DNA of 64,000 nucleotides from Lacinutrix venerupis (GCF_003663945.1 NZ_RCCH01000004.1:248001-312000), one strand, 5' to 3'. Numbered from the stretch's first letter, positions 53,212 to 62,968 are shown. The notes: generated by a model from the letters alone, not told the origin. Numbers and translations are program-made.

Positions 53212-54222
53212 TTACCACTTAATAATTACACTTCCCCAAGTAAAACCACTACCAAAAGCAGCTAAAACTACATGGTCTCCTTCTTTTATTTTGCCTTCCT
53301 CCCAAGCTTCGGTTAAAGCAATTGGTATAGAAGCTGCAGTAGTATTACCGTATTTTTGAATGTTATTAAAAACTTGATCATTACTTAAATCAAATTTTTT
53401 CTGTATAAATTGAGCTATTCTTAAATTTGCTTGATGTGGAATCAACATATTTATAGCATCTTTACTTAAATTATTTTTTGCTAAACCTTCCATTATTACT
53501 TCGCTAAAACGAACTACGGCATTTTTAAAAACAAACTGCCCATTCATATGCGGAAAATAACTCTCGTCGTTTGGATTGTTATCTTTAATAATATCATTAA
53601 CCCAACGTTTTCCCATTCCAGGAGCTACTAAAACTAATTCCTCGGCATGTTCTCCTTGAGAATGTAAGTGCGTTGATAAAATACCTTTAGTAGTATCTTC
53701 TTCTCTTGTTAATATTGCTGCTCCTGCTCCATCACCAAATATTACTGTTACTCCTCTTCCTCGAGTTGTTTTATCTAATCCATGAGAATGCAACTCGCTA
53801 CCAATAACAAGAATATTTTTATACATTCCTGTTTTAATAAAATTATCTGCAACAGATATAGCATATACAAAACCAGAACATTGGTTTCTAACATCTAAAG
53901 CACCAACTGTTTTAATACCTAATGCATGCTGTACTTGTACTCCTGGACCAGGAAAATACATATCTGGACTAAGTGTTGCAAAAATTATAAAATCTATATC
54001 ATCTTTATCTATTCCTGCACGTTCAATAGCTTGTTTTGCTGCCTTTACTCCCATGGTTGCAGTAGTATCTCCTGTTCCTTCCTTTACCCAACGGCGCTCT
54101 TTTATACCTGTACGCTCGGTAATCCACTCATCATTTGTATCCATCATTTTAGATAGATCATCATTAGTCACTACATTGTCTGGCACATATTTACCAAGTC
54201 CTATTATTTTTGAATTGTACAT
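53212..54222 (-). CDS. fabH: 3-oxoacyl-ACP synthase III
   Basis: 336 residues. Initiates fatty acid synthesis by condensing acyl-CoA with malonyl-ACP. Triad Cys115 (RNQCSGF), His263 (MLIPHQANLRIA) and Asn293 (YGNTTAAS) complete; GxGAGA-like IFGDGAGAAIL present. Many flavobacteria have more than one such gene, so this may be the main FabH or a branched-chain/polyketide-like paralogue. Monocistronic. Confidence 0.9.
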   Translation of the reverse strand: MYNSKIIGLGKYVPDNVVTNDDLSKMMDTNDEWITERTGIKERRWVKEGTGDTTATMGVKAAKQAIERAGIDKDDIDFIIFATLSPDMYFPGPGVQVQHALGIKTVGALDVRNQCSGFVYAISVADNFIKTGMYKNILVIGSELHSHGLDKTTRGRGVTVIFGDGAGAAILTREEDTTKGILSTHLHSQGEHAEELVLVAPGMGKRWVNDIIKDNNPNDESYFPHMNGQFVFKNAVVRFSEVIMEGLAKNNLSKDAINMLIPHQANLRIAQFIQKKFDLSNDQVFNNIQKYGNTTAASIPIALTEAWEEGKIKEGDHVVLAAFGSGFTWGSVIIKW

Positions 54223-54388
54223 TTAAAAGTCTTTTATTTCACTTCCACACAAATGGAATAATTATTTTTAATTTAAAAACAGAAACGCAATTTAAGTTAT
54301 TCGAATAAAAGCTTTCCAAAAATTTATTCTATTCATTATGCATGCATAGCTTCTGCTATTTGTTTTTAAAAAAAATCACAGCTTAAAA

Positions 54389-54429
54389 TGTCATCTTGTC
54401 ACCTTTATACAATTGGCATTTTTGTTGTC
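54389..54429 (+). promoter_or_regulatory. Candidate sigma-54-type promoter of htpG with upstream TGTCA repeats
   Basis: TGGCAT-N5-TTGTC at 54414-54429 resembles the -24/-12 consensus TGGCAC-N5-TTGCA, with spacing exact and the GG/TTG blocks kept but the final GC changed. Two TGTCA direct repeats (54389-54393, 54397-54401) lie just upstream. No TAnnTTTG box was seen before htpG. Confidence 0.45.
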
Positions 54430-54501
54430 TAATCTTCCATAACAAATAAAAACATATTAATTAAGATTCTTGCAATTGCAGGAATGACAAATAAATTTAT
54501 C

Positions 54502-56415
54502 ATGGCAAAAGGAAATATTAATGTTTCAGTGGAAAACATTTTCCCATTAATTAAAAAATTCTTGTATAGTGATCACGAAATATTTTTGCGTGAACTTGTA
54601 AGTAATGGTACAGATGCAACTTTAAAATTAAAGCATTTAACTAGTATTGGAGAAAGCAAAGCTGAATATGGAAATCCAATAATTGAAGTTAAAATTGACA
54701 AGGAAGGAAAAAAACTTCATATTATTGATCAAGGTTTAGGTATGACAGCTGAAGAGGTTGAAAAATACATTAACCAAGTAGCCTTCTCTGGAGCCGAAGA
54801 ATTTTTAGACCAATACAAAGATTCTGCTAAAGATTCTGGTATTATTGGTCATTTTGGTCTTGGTTTTTACTCTGCTTTTATGGTAGCAGAAAAAGTAGAA
54901 ATTATTACAAAATCTCATAAAGAAGATACTGTTGCGGCACATTGGACTTGTGATGGTTCTCCGGAATTTACATTAGTTCCTCACGATAAAACCGATAGAG
55001 GAACAGAAATTATTCTTCACATTGCAGAAGACTCTACAGAGTTTTTAGAAGAAGCTCGAATTGGCAGTTTATTATCTAAGTATAATAAGTTTATGCCTAT
55101 TCCAATTAAATTTGGAACTAAAGAAGTTAACGATCCAAATCATACTCCAGAAACAACTAAAGACGCTGAAGGTAAAGAAACTACTGAGCCACAGAAAAAA
55201 ATTACTGTAGATAATATTATTAACAACCCTAATCCAGCATGGACTAAACAACCATCAGAATTAGAGGATGAAAATTATAAAAGCTTTTATAGAGAGCTTT
55301 ATCCAGCACAGTTTGAAGAGCCTTTATTCCACATTCATTTAAATGTAGACTATCCGTTTAATTTAACAGGAATCTTATATTTCCCTAAGATGACTCAAGA
55401 TATGAGCATGCAAAAGGATAAGATTCAATTATACCAAAACCAAGTATTTGTTACAGATAATGTAGAAGGTATCGTACCAGAGTTTTTAACTATGCTACGC
55501 GGTGTAATAGATTCTCCAGATATTCCATTAAATGTTTCTCGTTCATACTTACAAGCAGATGGAGCTGTTAAAAAAATATCATCTTACATTACACGTAAGG
55601 TTGCAGATAAATTAAAATCGTTATTTAATAATAACCGTGAAGATTTTGAAGCAAAATGGAACGATATTAAAGTAGTTATTGAATATGGAATGTTGTCTGA
55701 AGATAAATTCTTTGACAAAGCAGATGCTTTTGCTTTATATCCAACAGTAGACGATAAATATTACACATATACAGAGTTAGAAAACGCTATTAAGGCTAAC
55801 CAAACCGATAAAGACGGTAAAATGGTTATTCTTTACGCTAGTAATCAAGACGACCAACACACTTATATTGAAGCTGCTAAAGCTAAAGGTTACGAGGTAT
55901 TATTACTAGATTCTCCTATAGTTTCGCATTTAATGCAAAAATTAGAAAGCTCTAAAGAGAACATAACATTTGCTCGTGTAGATGCAGATTCTATTGATAA
56001 ACTTATTAAAAAGGAAGATACTACAATTTCTAAACTAGACGAAGACCAAACAAAAGCGTTAGACGAGCTATTAAAAGAAGTAATTCCTTCAGATAAATTT
56101 ATGGTACAATTAGAGCCTCAAGACAGTGATGCTGCACCATTTATGATTACACAACCAGAATTTATGCGTAGAATGAAAGAAATGCAAGCTACTGGTGGTG
56201 GTGGAATGAATATGTTTGGTAATATGCCAGAAATTTACAACCTCGTTGTAAATACAAATTCTGAATTGGTTGGTGAAATTTTAAATACAAAGACCAAGAA
56301 AAAACAAGAACGTTTAATAACACAAAGTTTAGACTTAGCACGTTTATCTCAAGGTTTATTAAAAGGAAAAGAACTTTCAGATTTTGTAAAGAGAAGTTAC
56401 GAAATGATAAAGTAA
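54502..56415 (+). CDS. htpG: HtpG, Hsp90 chaperone
   Basis: 637 residues from the ATG at 54502 (MAKGNINVSVENIFPL); an ATG six codons earlier (54484) only adds MTNKFI. ATP-binding GHKL domain: ELVSNGTDAT, IIDQGLGMTAEE, IGHFGLGFYSAFMVA, DRGTEI. The middle and C-terminal domains are complete (LNVSRSYLQAD, SPIVSHLMQKLES), with the TEPQKKITVDN insert typical of flavobacterial Hsp90. Heat-shock type promoter elements lie upstream and a terminator follows. Confidence 0.95.
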   Translation: MAKGNINVSVENIFPLIKKFLYSDHEIFLRELVSNGTDATLKLKHLTSIGESKAEYGNPIIEVKIDKEGKKLHIIDQGLGMTAEEVEKYINQVAFSGAEEFLDQYKDSAKDSGIIGHFGLGFYSAFMVAEKVEIITKSHKEDTVAAHWTCDGSPEFTLVPHDKTDRGTEIILHIAEDSTEFLEEARIGSLLSKYNKFMPIPIKFGTKEVNDPNHTPETTKDAEGKETTEPQKKITVDNIINNPNPAWTKQPSELEDENYKSFYRELYPAQFEEPLFHIHLNVDYPFNLTGILYFPKMTQDMSMQKDKIQLYQNQVFVTDNVEGIVPEFLTMLRGVIDSPDIPLNVSRSYLQADGAVKKISSYITRKVADKLKSLFNNNREDFEAKWNDIKVVIEYGMLSEDKFFDKADAFALYPTVDDKYYTYTELENAIKANQTDKDGKMVILYASNQDDQHTYIEAAKAKGYEVLLLDSPIVSHLMQKLESSKENITFARVDADSIDKLIKKEDTTISKLDEDQTKALDELLKEVIPSDKFMVQLEPQDSDAAPFMITQPEFMRRMKEMQATGGGGMNMFGNMPEIYNLVVNTNSELVGEILNTKTKKKQERLITQSLDLARLSQGLLKGKELSDFVKRSYEMIK

Positions 56416-56441
56416 AATCTTTTACGCTTACGCGGAAATAC

Positions 56442-56470
56442 AAAAACCACCTTTTTAAGGTGGTTTTTTG
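56442..56470 (+). terminator. Terminator after htpG
   Basis: AAAAACCACCTT / AAGGTGGTTTTT hairpin, 26 bp after the stop. Confidence 0.85.
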
Positions 56471-56611
56471 TTAATTGCCTTTATTCTTTTTTTGTGCTAA
56501 ATTCGTTAATCTTAGAATACAACTTATTATAATCAATATTTATAAAATGAGAATGTGCTATAAAAAGCTTTTTACACTAATTTTTTTTAAAACCTTATAA
56601 AATAACAACAC

Positions 56612-57478
56612 ATGTATTCTAAAAAATATTTAAAGTCTAATAGTACAGTTATATCTCTATTATTTTTAATTTTCTTTATTAACGAAGCTCATACACAAGC
56701 ATACACAAAAAAAGAATTGCAAGACTCTCTTGCAAAAACACCTTATTTTTCAATACATAAGGATAATTATTTTATTACAGGTGTTCCAGTAAATAAAGAA
56801 ATTAATAGCGCTACTGCAGATGCTAAATACCAAATTAGTTTTAAGCAAATACTTACTAGAAGTCGTTTGCCATGGGACACATACCTTTACCTTACATACA
56901 CACAAAAATCTTTTTGGAATATTTACGAAGAGTCTTTTCCTTTTAAGGATATCAATTTTAATCCATCTATAGCTTTAGGTAAAATACTTTATGATAAAGA
57001 GGAACGTTTAAAAGGTTTGGCAACTTTATCTTTTGAGCATGAATCTAACGGACGAGATAGCATTTCTTCAAGAAGCTGGAATAGATTAAGTTTAGAGTAT
57101 ACTACTAAAATTTCAACTAATACTATTGCTAGTTTTAAAGCTTGGGTTCCCTTTTCTTACAGAGAAGGAAATCCTAATCTTTTAGAATACGTAGGTTTAG
57201 GAGAAGTAAACGCATCTCACACATTTAAGCCAGATAAATTAATATTTGATATTAGATTACGTAAAGGACTAAATTTACACGGTAAAGGCTCCGTTAGATC
57301 TCGCATTTATTTTAATCCATTTAAGAATAATATTTCTAATCAATATTTAATGTTAGAATGGTTTGTAGGTCAAGCAGAAGGCTTATTAAATTATGAACAA
57401 TCTCAAAGTGCTATACGCATTGGTTATGTAATTAGAACCAACGAGTTTAAATGGTTTAATGGTAAAAACAATAACTAG
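56612..57478 (+). CDS. pldA: Outer-membrane phospholipase A
   Basis: 288 residues with a signal peptide ending near AHTQA. The OMPLA catalytic motif EHESNGRDSISSRSWNR is intact: His, Ser two residues later, Asn 12 after the Ser, the spacing of E. coli His142/Ser144/Asn156. YLTYTQKSFWNIY matches the first barrel strands. It is a barrel hydrolase that degrades misplaced phospholipid in the outer leaflet. Monocistronic. Confidence 0.9.
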   Translation: MYSKKYLKSNSTVISLLFLIFFINEAHTQAYTKKELQDSLAKTPYFSIHKDNYFITGVPVNKEINSATADAKYQISFKQILTRSRLPWDTYLYLTYTQKSFWNIYEESFPFKDINFNPSIALGKILYDKEERLKGLATLSFEHESNGRDSISSRSWNRLSLEYTTKISTNTIASFKAWVPFSYREGNPNLLEYVGLGEVNASHTFKPDKLIFDIRLRKGLNLHGKGSVRSRIYFNPFKNNISNQYLMLEWFVGQAEGLLNYEQSQSAIRIGYVIRTNEFKWFNGKNNN

Positions 57479-57509
57479 TTTTTTTTTTAGATTACACTTA
57501 AATTATTTG

Positions 57510-58187
57510 TTAATAAACCTCGTACAATACTGTTTTAATAACACCTTTATTTTTTTCAAGTTTAACAGTAAATAGGTGCTTTACATTTTTAACTTTAAAT
57601 AGAAATGGAGCTGCTAGCACATCTACTCCACTTTGTTTTTTTAATCTAATACCTTGCCCAGAAATAATATCTTTATTTGGAATAAAATCTCCTTCTGGCA
57701 AATGCTCTGTAATAATTACATACTTAAATGCATACAATTTGTTAACTATACTTTCTACCTCTTTATTAGACAGATGCTGAAGTACTTGTCTTAATATAAC
57801 ACAATCGGCTAACGGCAATTGGTCTTTAGCTATATCTAAACAACTAAAATTTAGATTTTTAGCTTTAAAATGGGTTTTATTATAATTTATTAATTCCTCA
57901 ACAATATCAACCGCAACATAGGATTTTGTAAACATTATTAATTGCTTACCAATATTAAAATCACCACAACCTAAATCTGCAACAGAAATTGGCTCTTTAA
58001 AAGATTTAAAAAATGTTGTTAATTTTTTTATGTAAGGGTTTACTATATCTTGCTTATGCGAGCCTTCTCCAGAATAAAAACTTAAACCATTACTTCCCCA
58101 AAGTTGCTTTTTGTAAATCTGGTCCATTGCAGCTTTTGTTGGCCAAGGTGTTTTATTCTTTTTGTTTTTTTCCATATCAAAAATCAA
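57510..58187 (-). CDS. Class I SAM-dependent methyltransferase
   Basis: 225 residues. SAM motif I VADLGCGDFNIGKQL, motif II YVAVDIVEELI, and LADCVILRQVLQHLSNKEVESIV. No substrate domain recognised. The C-terminal 40 residues (LFKVKNVKHLFTVKLEKNKG) are typical of small-molecule methylases. Facing away from the Crp regulator. Confidence 0.82.
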   Translation of the reverse strand: MIFDMEKNKKNKTPWPTKAAMDQIYKKQLWGSNGLSFYSGEGSHKQDIVNPYIKKLTTFFKSFKEPISVADLGCGDFNIGKQLIMFTKSYVAVDIVEELINYNKTHFKAKNLNFSCLDIAKDQLPLADCVILRQVLQHLSNKEVESIVNKLYAFKYVIITEHLPEGDFIPNKDIISGQGIRLKKQSGVDVLAAPFLFKVKNVKHLFTVKLEKNKGVIKTVLYEVY

Positions 58188-58298
58188 AGATAAATTTTAT
58201 TTCCGTTAGCAAATACATATAAGTATTTTCAAACATTTCAAATACTATTTTTTTTAATACATTAGAGCAAAATATATTTATAATAAACCGTTTTTAAA

Positions 58299-58877
58299 AT
58301 GAAATCTAATAGTTTAAAAATTTCAGAAATTTTTAAAAACATGTCTTTTTCTGAAAAAGAAATAGAGATTATAACTTCTTCTTTAAAAAAAACTACTCTA
58401 AAAAAAGGAACTATATTAATAAAAGAAGGTGACTTTGTAGATAATATGTATTATGTTGAAAGTGGTTGTCTTAGAACTTTTCATATAGATGTTCATGGAA
58501 AAGAACACACCGTACAGTTTGGGATAAAAGACTGGTGGATAACAGATTACACTGCCTATTTTTCATCAGAAAAAGCAATAATGAATTTAGAAATACTTCA
58601 AGATTGTACACTTTATGCACTTTCAAAAAACAACAGAGAGCTTTTGTATAATAAGATTCCTCAAATCCATAAATTTATTAGAATTAAGTTAGAACGTGCT
58701 TATGCTGCTTTTCAAAAGAGAATATTGGCTAATCTATCGCAATCTGCTACAGAACGCTATTTAGAGTTTATAAACACATATCCGGATATCGAAAAAAATG
58801 TAAAAAATTATCATCTTGCTTCTTATCTTGGTATTACAACAGAAAGCTTAAGTAGAATTAGAAAAAAACTAAATTAA
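58299..58877 (+). CDS. Crp/Fnr-family transcriptional regulator
   Basis: 192 residues. The N-terminal cyclic-nucleotide-binding beta-roll (GTILIKEGDFVDNMYYVESG, HTVQFGIKDWW) and a C-terminal helix-turn-helix (YHLASYLGITTESLSRIRKKL). No Fe-S cysteines, so not an Fnr-type oxygen sensor. A small RNA-like unit follows. Confidence 0.86.
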   Translation: MKSNSLKISEIFKNMSFSEKEIEIITSSLKKTTLKKGTILIKEGDFVDNMYYVESGCLRTFHIDVHGKEHTVQFGIKDWWITDYTAYFSSEKAIMNLEILQDCTLYALSKNNRELLYNKIPQIHKFIRIKLERAYAAFQKRILANLSQSATERYLEFINTYPDIEKNVKNYHLASYLGITTESLSRIRKKLN

Positions 58878-58923
58878 TTTTAATTTATTACCATACATCA
58901 ATTTTTTATAAAAACAATCTTAA

Positions 58924-59022
58924 TAGATTTGTAGCTAATTCAATTTTTACAAGTACCACTAAACGTACTTATAGATTAAGTAATAGCATAAAAAGCGCGA
59001 GTATATACTCGTGCTTTTTTAA
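58924..59022 (+). ncRNA. Small-RNA-like unit E
   Basis: TAGATTTG (58924-58931), an exact TAnnTTTG box, then about 60 bases and a terminator AGCGCGAGTA / TACTCGTGCT with T run (58990-59022). The stretch GATTAAGTAATAGCATAAA resembles GATTAATAGCA of units B and C at 52.7-53.0 kb. No ORF. It could also be a terminator for the Crp gene with a chance box. Confidence 0.4.
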
Positions 59023-59102
59023 TTTACATAATATTGAACATTAGCAAGACTATTATAAAAAACCTTAACGCTTCATTAAAATAAAACTAATGTTTTATTC
59101 CG

Positions 59103-59110
59103 TAATTTTG
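59103..59110 (+). promoter_or_regulatory. -7 box TAATTTTG just before uvrB
   Basis: Exact TAnnTTTG, ending 4 bp before the uvrB ATG (59115), so the mRNA would be leaderless or nearly so. Same spacing as at 4999-5011. Confidence 0.4.
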
Positions 59111-59114
59111 TTTT

Positions 59115-61118
59115 ATGAAATTCAAAATACAATCAGAATTTAATCCAACAGGAGATCAACCAACTGCAATAAAACAATTGGTAAATGGCCTAAATGCTAA
59201 AGAAAAATACCAAACCTTACTTGGTGTTACTGGTTCTGGAAAAACATTTACTGTTGCTAATGTTATAGAAAAAGTACAGAAACCCACTCTTGTTTTGGCT
59301 CATAATAAAACTCTTGCAGCACAACTTTACAGCGAGTTTAAACAATTTTTTCCTGATAATGCTGTTGAGTATTTTGTTTCCTATTACGATTATTACCAAC
59401 CAGAAGCATACATACCAACATCTGGTGTATATATAGAAAAAGATTTATCCATAAATGAAGAAATTGAGAAAATGCGTTTAAGCACGACCTCTTCTCTACT
59501 TTCTGGTCGTAGAGACGTTTTGGTAGTAGCTTCTGTTTCTTGCTTATATGGTATTGGAAACCCAATAGAATTTCAAAAAAATGTTATCTCTATAGAACGT
59601 GATCAAGAAATTTCACGTACAAAATTATTACATCAATTAGTACAAAGTTTGTATTCGCGTACAGAGGCAGATTTTAAACATGGTAATTTTAGAATAAAAG
59701 GAGATACTGTAGATGTGTTCCCTAGTTACGCCGACGACGCTTTTAGGATTCATTTTTTTGGTGATGAAATTGAATTAATAGAGCAATTTAATATACAAAC
59801 CAACGAAGTTATTGAAGAATATGATAGATTAAATATCTATCCAGCAAACATGTTTGTTACCTCTCCAGATGTATTACAAGGAGCCATAAGAAATATACAA
59901 GATGACTTAGTTAAACAACATGATTATTTTAAAGATATAGGCAAACATCTTGAAGCTAAAAGGTTAAAAGAGCGTACAGAATTCGATTTAGAAATGATTA
60001 GAGAATTAGGGTATTGTTCTGGTATTGAAAACTACTCGCGCTATCTTGATGGCAGACTACCAGGAACAAGACCTTTCTGTTTATTAGATTATTTTCCAGA
60101 CGATTATTTAATGGTTGTAGACGAAAGTCATGTTACAATTTCTCAAGTACATGCCATGTATGGAGGAGATAGAAGCCGAAAAGTTAACCTTGTTGATTAT
60201 GGTTTTAGGCTTCCAGCGGCAATGGACAATAGACCATTAAAGTTTGAAGAATTCGAGGCTTTACAAAACCAAGTATTATATGTAAGTGCAACACCTGCAG
60301 ATTATGAACTACAAAAAACCGATGGCGTTTATGTAGAACAAGTTATTAGACCAACAGGATTATTAGATCCAATTATTGAAGTTAGACCAAGTCTAAACCA
60401 AATTGATGATTTAATTGAAGAAATACAGCAACGCGTTGAAAAAGATGAACGCACACTGGTAACTACACTTACAAAACGTATGGCCGAGGAATTAACCAAA
60501 TACTTAAGCAGAATAAATGTACGTGTAAATTACATACATAGTGATGTAGACACTTTAGAGCGAGTACAGATTATGCAAGATTTAAGAAAAGGTATTTACG
60601 ATGTTCTTGTTGGTGTTAACTTATTACGTGAAGGTTTAGACTTACCAGAAGTGTCCTTAGTTGCTATTTTAGATGCAGATAAAGAAGGATTTTTACGCTC
60701 CAATCGTTCTCTTACGCAAACCGTTGGGCGTGCTGCCAGACACCTTAACGGAAAAGCAATAATGTATGCAGATAAAATTACTAAAAGCATGCAAAAAACT
60801 ATTGATGAAACAGAATACCGTCGAGAAAAACAAATTGCATACAATACCAAAAACAACCTTACTCCAAGAGCCCTAAACAAAAGCTTAGACAGCGCGTTAA
60901 GTAAAAACTCTGTTAGTACTTATAGTTACGAACTAGAAGCAGCACGTGCAGCAGAGCCAGAAAGCGAGTACTTAACCAAACCTGAATTAGAGAAAAAAAT
61001 ACGAGAGAAACGTAAACTTATGGAACAAGCTGCCAAAGCTTTAGATTTTATTATTGCAGCTCAATTACGTGATGAAATAAAAAGTTACCAAAGCAAATTA
61101 GAAGATTTAAAAACATAG
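59115..61118 (+). CDS. uvrB: Excinuclease ABC subunit B
   Basis: 667 residues. Walker A GVTGSGKT, beta-hairpin YYDYYQPEAYIP, VVDESHVT, RPTGLLDP, TVGRAARH and a C-terminal UVR domain (LMEQAAKALDFIIAAQLRDEI). Opens damaged DNA and hands it to UvrC during nucleotide excision repair. A small gene for an SRPBCC protein follows 4 bp later. Assignment secure. Confidence 0.96.
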   Translation: MKFKIQSEFNPTGDQPTAIKQLVNGLNAKEKYQTLLGVTGSGKTFTVANVIEKVQKPTLVLAHNKTLAAQLYSEFKQFFPDNAVEYFVSYYDYYQPEAYIPTSGVYIEKDLSINEEIEKMRLSTTSSLLSGRRDVLVVASVSCLYGIGNPIEFQKNVISIERDQEISRTKLLHQLVQSLYSRTEADFKHGNFRIKGDTVDVFPSYADDAFRIHFFGDEIELIEQFNIQTNEVIEEYDRLNIYPANMFVTSPDVLQGAIRNIQDDLVKQHDYFKDIGKHLEAKRLKERTEFDLEMIRELGYCSGIENYSRYLDGRLPGTRPFCLLDYFPDDYLMVVDESHVTISQVHAMYGGDRSRKVNLVDYGFRLPAAMDNRPLKFEEFEALQNQVLYVSATPADYELQKTDGVYVEQVIRPTGLLDPIIEVRPSLNQIDDLIEEIQQRVEKDERTLVTTLTKRMAEELTKYLSRINVRVNYIHSDVDTLERVQIMQDLRKGIYDVLVGVNLLREGLDLPEVSLVAILDADKEGFLRSNRSLTQTVGRAARHLNGKAIMYADKITKSMQKTIDETEYRREKQIAYNTKNNLTPRALNKSLDSALSKNSVSTYSYELEAARAAEPESEYLTKPELEKKIREKRKLMEQAAKALDFIIAAQLRDEIKSYQSKLEDLKT

Positions 61119-61122
61119 CATC

Positions 61123-61557
61123 ATGGAGAACCAACAACAACCAATAATTATAGAACATTTCTACAACGTTTCTAAAGAAAAACTCTGGGAAGCTATAACA
61201 AATCCAAAAGAAATGCAAGAATGGTATTTTAACAACATTCCAGATTTTAAAACAGAAATTGGTTTTACAACACAGTTTAATATAAAATCTCACACTAGAG
61301 ATTTTAATCATATTTGGACAGTAACAAATGTTGTGCTACAAAATAAAATTACATATACTTGGGTATTTGAAGGTATTACAGGAAAATCTTCTACCTGTTT
61401 CGAAATTTCAGGAAACCAAAATCAATCTATATTAAAATTAACAGCAACTGTTTTAGAGCCATTTCCAAGTAATATTCCAGAATTTGAAAGAGAAAGTGGT
61501 ATAGATGGATGGAACTATTTTATAAAAAAACAACTTGACAGTTACTTAAATAGCTAA
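61123..61557 (+). CDS. SRPBCC/AHSA1-type protein
   Basis: 144 residues of the START-like SRPBCC fold: IIEHFYNVSKEKLWEAITNPKEMQEWY and ITYTWVFEGI, ending DGWNYFIKKQLDSYL (AHSA1 signature). 4 bp after uvrB, so in the same operon. Role unknown; AHSA1-like proteins bind hydrophobic ligands or assist Hsp90. Confidence 0.85.
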   Translation: MENQQQPIIIEHFYNVSKEKLWEAITNPKEMQEWYFNNIPDFKTEIGFTTQFNIKSHTRDFNHIWTVTNVVLQNKITYTWVFEGITGKSSTCFEISGNQNQSILKLTATVLEPFPSNIPEFERESGIDGWNYFIKKQLDSYLNS

Positions 61558-61580
61558 AACAAGTTGTAAAAATTTTCTAT

Positions 61581-61982
61581 TTAATTATATTGAACTTTAA
61601 AAATATCAATCAACACATCGGCAGGTACCATTCTATCTGGGAAACCTTCCATTAAATATAATACTTTAGTAATGCATTCATGGTTTAATCCCATTCTAAG
61701 TCCATAATTGTATAATTTTGCAATTTCTTCTTGAGTGCGTTCATCATCAATATGCATTAGCAATACCAACCTATGAAATTGCACAATACGCTCGCTATGA
61801 GATTTTAAGTGCATTCTATTTACTGGATGTTTAATTAGGTAATTAAAGTCATCTTTTGATATTTCTAATTGCTTTGCCACACCAAGCAAAAAATTATATT
61901 CTATAGTTTTTAGGGATTTATCAGACTTAGCAAAGGCTATCATTTCTGATAATAAACTAAGTTTTTCTACTCTGTTAGGCAT
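61581..61982 (-). CDS. TerB-like helical protein, not UvrB
   Basis: 133 residues, all-helical TerB-like fold (LSLLSEMIAFAKSDKSLKTIEYNFL, DDERTQEEIAKLYNYGLRMGLN). Homologues in databases are sometimes labelled excinuclease ABC subunit B because of the neighbourhood; this protein has no Walker A and no UVR motif. Convergent with the SRPBCC gene. Function unknown. Confidence 0.7.
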   Translation of the reverse strand: MPNRVEKLSLLSEMIAFAKSDKSLKTIEYNFLLGVAKQLEISKDDFNYLIKHPVNRMHLKSHSERIVQFHRLVLLMHIDDERTQEEIAKLYNYGLRMGLNHECITKVLYLMEGFPDRMVPADVLIDIFKVQYN

Positions 61983-62167
61983 AATGCGAGGGAATTAAAT
62001 TATACAGTATAAAATTAAGAATAAAAGCCAATTTATTATCGTAGAAAGCACGTCGCTTGTCGAAAAATACTTAGCTTTACATCGATTTTAAGTGCTGTTT
62101 ATCAAAGTGTTACTCTTAAAAAGGAGCAAAAAACACCACAACTCACTGATAATTAAAAATTTAAGCC

Positions 62168-62497
62168 ATGACAAATAACGATATTTTTAAAAAACTAAGA
62201 GTCGCACATAAACTGCGTGACGACGATATTATTAAAATTTTAGAGCTTGTAGATTTTAGAGTTTCTAAAAGTGAACTAAATGCATTTTTTAGACGAGAAG
62301 ACCATCCAAATTATGTAGAATGTGGTGATCAAATTTTAAGAAATTTTTTAAATGGCTTAATTATACATCTTCGTGGACCAATGCCTAAAAAAGGTGAAAC
62401 ATCCAAAAATAACATTGCGAATAAAATAAAATCAACTTCAAAAAACAATAAGAAGAATTTTAATAAACCAAGAGATAAAAAAAAGAGCGACGATTAA
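62168..62497 (+). CDS. DUF1456 (YehS-like) protein
   Basis: 109 residues. Two short helical repeats (DIFKKLRVAHKLRDDDIIKIL, LVDFRVSKSELNAFFR) are the DUF1456 signature; the C-terminus is Lys/Asn-rich. It lacks the usual second half of YehS. The last codons and stop lie in the left arm and loop of a terminator. Function unknown. Confidence 0.82.
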   Translation: MTNNDIFKKLRVAHKLRDDDIIKILELVDFRVSKSELNAFFRREDHPNYVECGDQILRNFLNGLIIHLRGPMPKKGETSKNNIANKIKSTSKNNKKNFNKPRDKKKSDD

Positions 62498-62512
62498 GTT
62501 GCTCTTTTTATA
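62477..62512. terminator. Terminator overlapping the end of the DUF1456 gene
   Basis: AAAAAGAGC / GCTCTTTTT hairpin whose left arm holds the last codons; the TAA is in the loop. Confidence 0.75.
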
Positions 62513-62563
62513 TATAATTTAATGTTTTTTATTTAAACCAAAAACATAAGTTATACAATAGTA

Positions 62564-62911
62564 TTACTCATTTTCGCTTGTTTTCAAACAAAGAATAAGA
62601 TTTAATACTGGTATTAATGTAAACCAAACAGAAACTCCAGCATCTCTTAATCTTCTTACTGTTGCACTTATTAATGGTATAAAAAACACCAAATTAATAA
62701 CGCTTCTTATTCCTCTAAAATTCAATCCGTTAGGCTCTATATTATTAGCTTTTAAATACCAAGCTTCTAGTAACCCAAAAGGTATTGAAAGTATAAAAAT
62801 ATTAAACACAACAAAAATTAAAATAAAATAAGTCCAATATTCTTTTCTTCCAGTCTTTCCTTTATAATTAAAGGTTTCTTTAAAAATTTTTACTATATCT
62901 TCTATCATCAT
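62564..62911 (-). CDS. DUF805 membrane protein
   Basis: 115 residues. FNYKGKTGRKEYWTYFILIFVV (DUF805 start), second membrane segment and VRRLRDAGVSVWFTLIPVLNLIL. Three transmembrane helices. Function unknown. Stands between the DUF1456 gene and sucC. Confidence 0.85.
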   Translation of the reverse strand: MMIEDIVKIFKETFNYKGKTGRKEYWTYFILIFVVFNIFILSIPFGLLEAWYLKANNIEPNGLNFRGIRSVINLVFFIPLISATVRRLRDAGVSVWFTLIPVLNLILCLKTSENE

Positions 62912-62968
62912 TTACCATGTGTATTTAATTTCAATACTATTTAATAATATATTTTGAATTATAAATAT

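Noticed and set aside
54415-54450. TCTAATCTTCCATAA before htpG as another copy of the RNA-array motif
   Set aside because: Similarity to AATTAGTCTTCCATTAA is short and there is no following terminator before the htpG ATG.
61581-61982. Second UvrB gene next to uvrB
   Set aside because: The 133-residue protein has no Walker A, no DEAD-like motif and no UVR domain; it is TerB-like.
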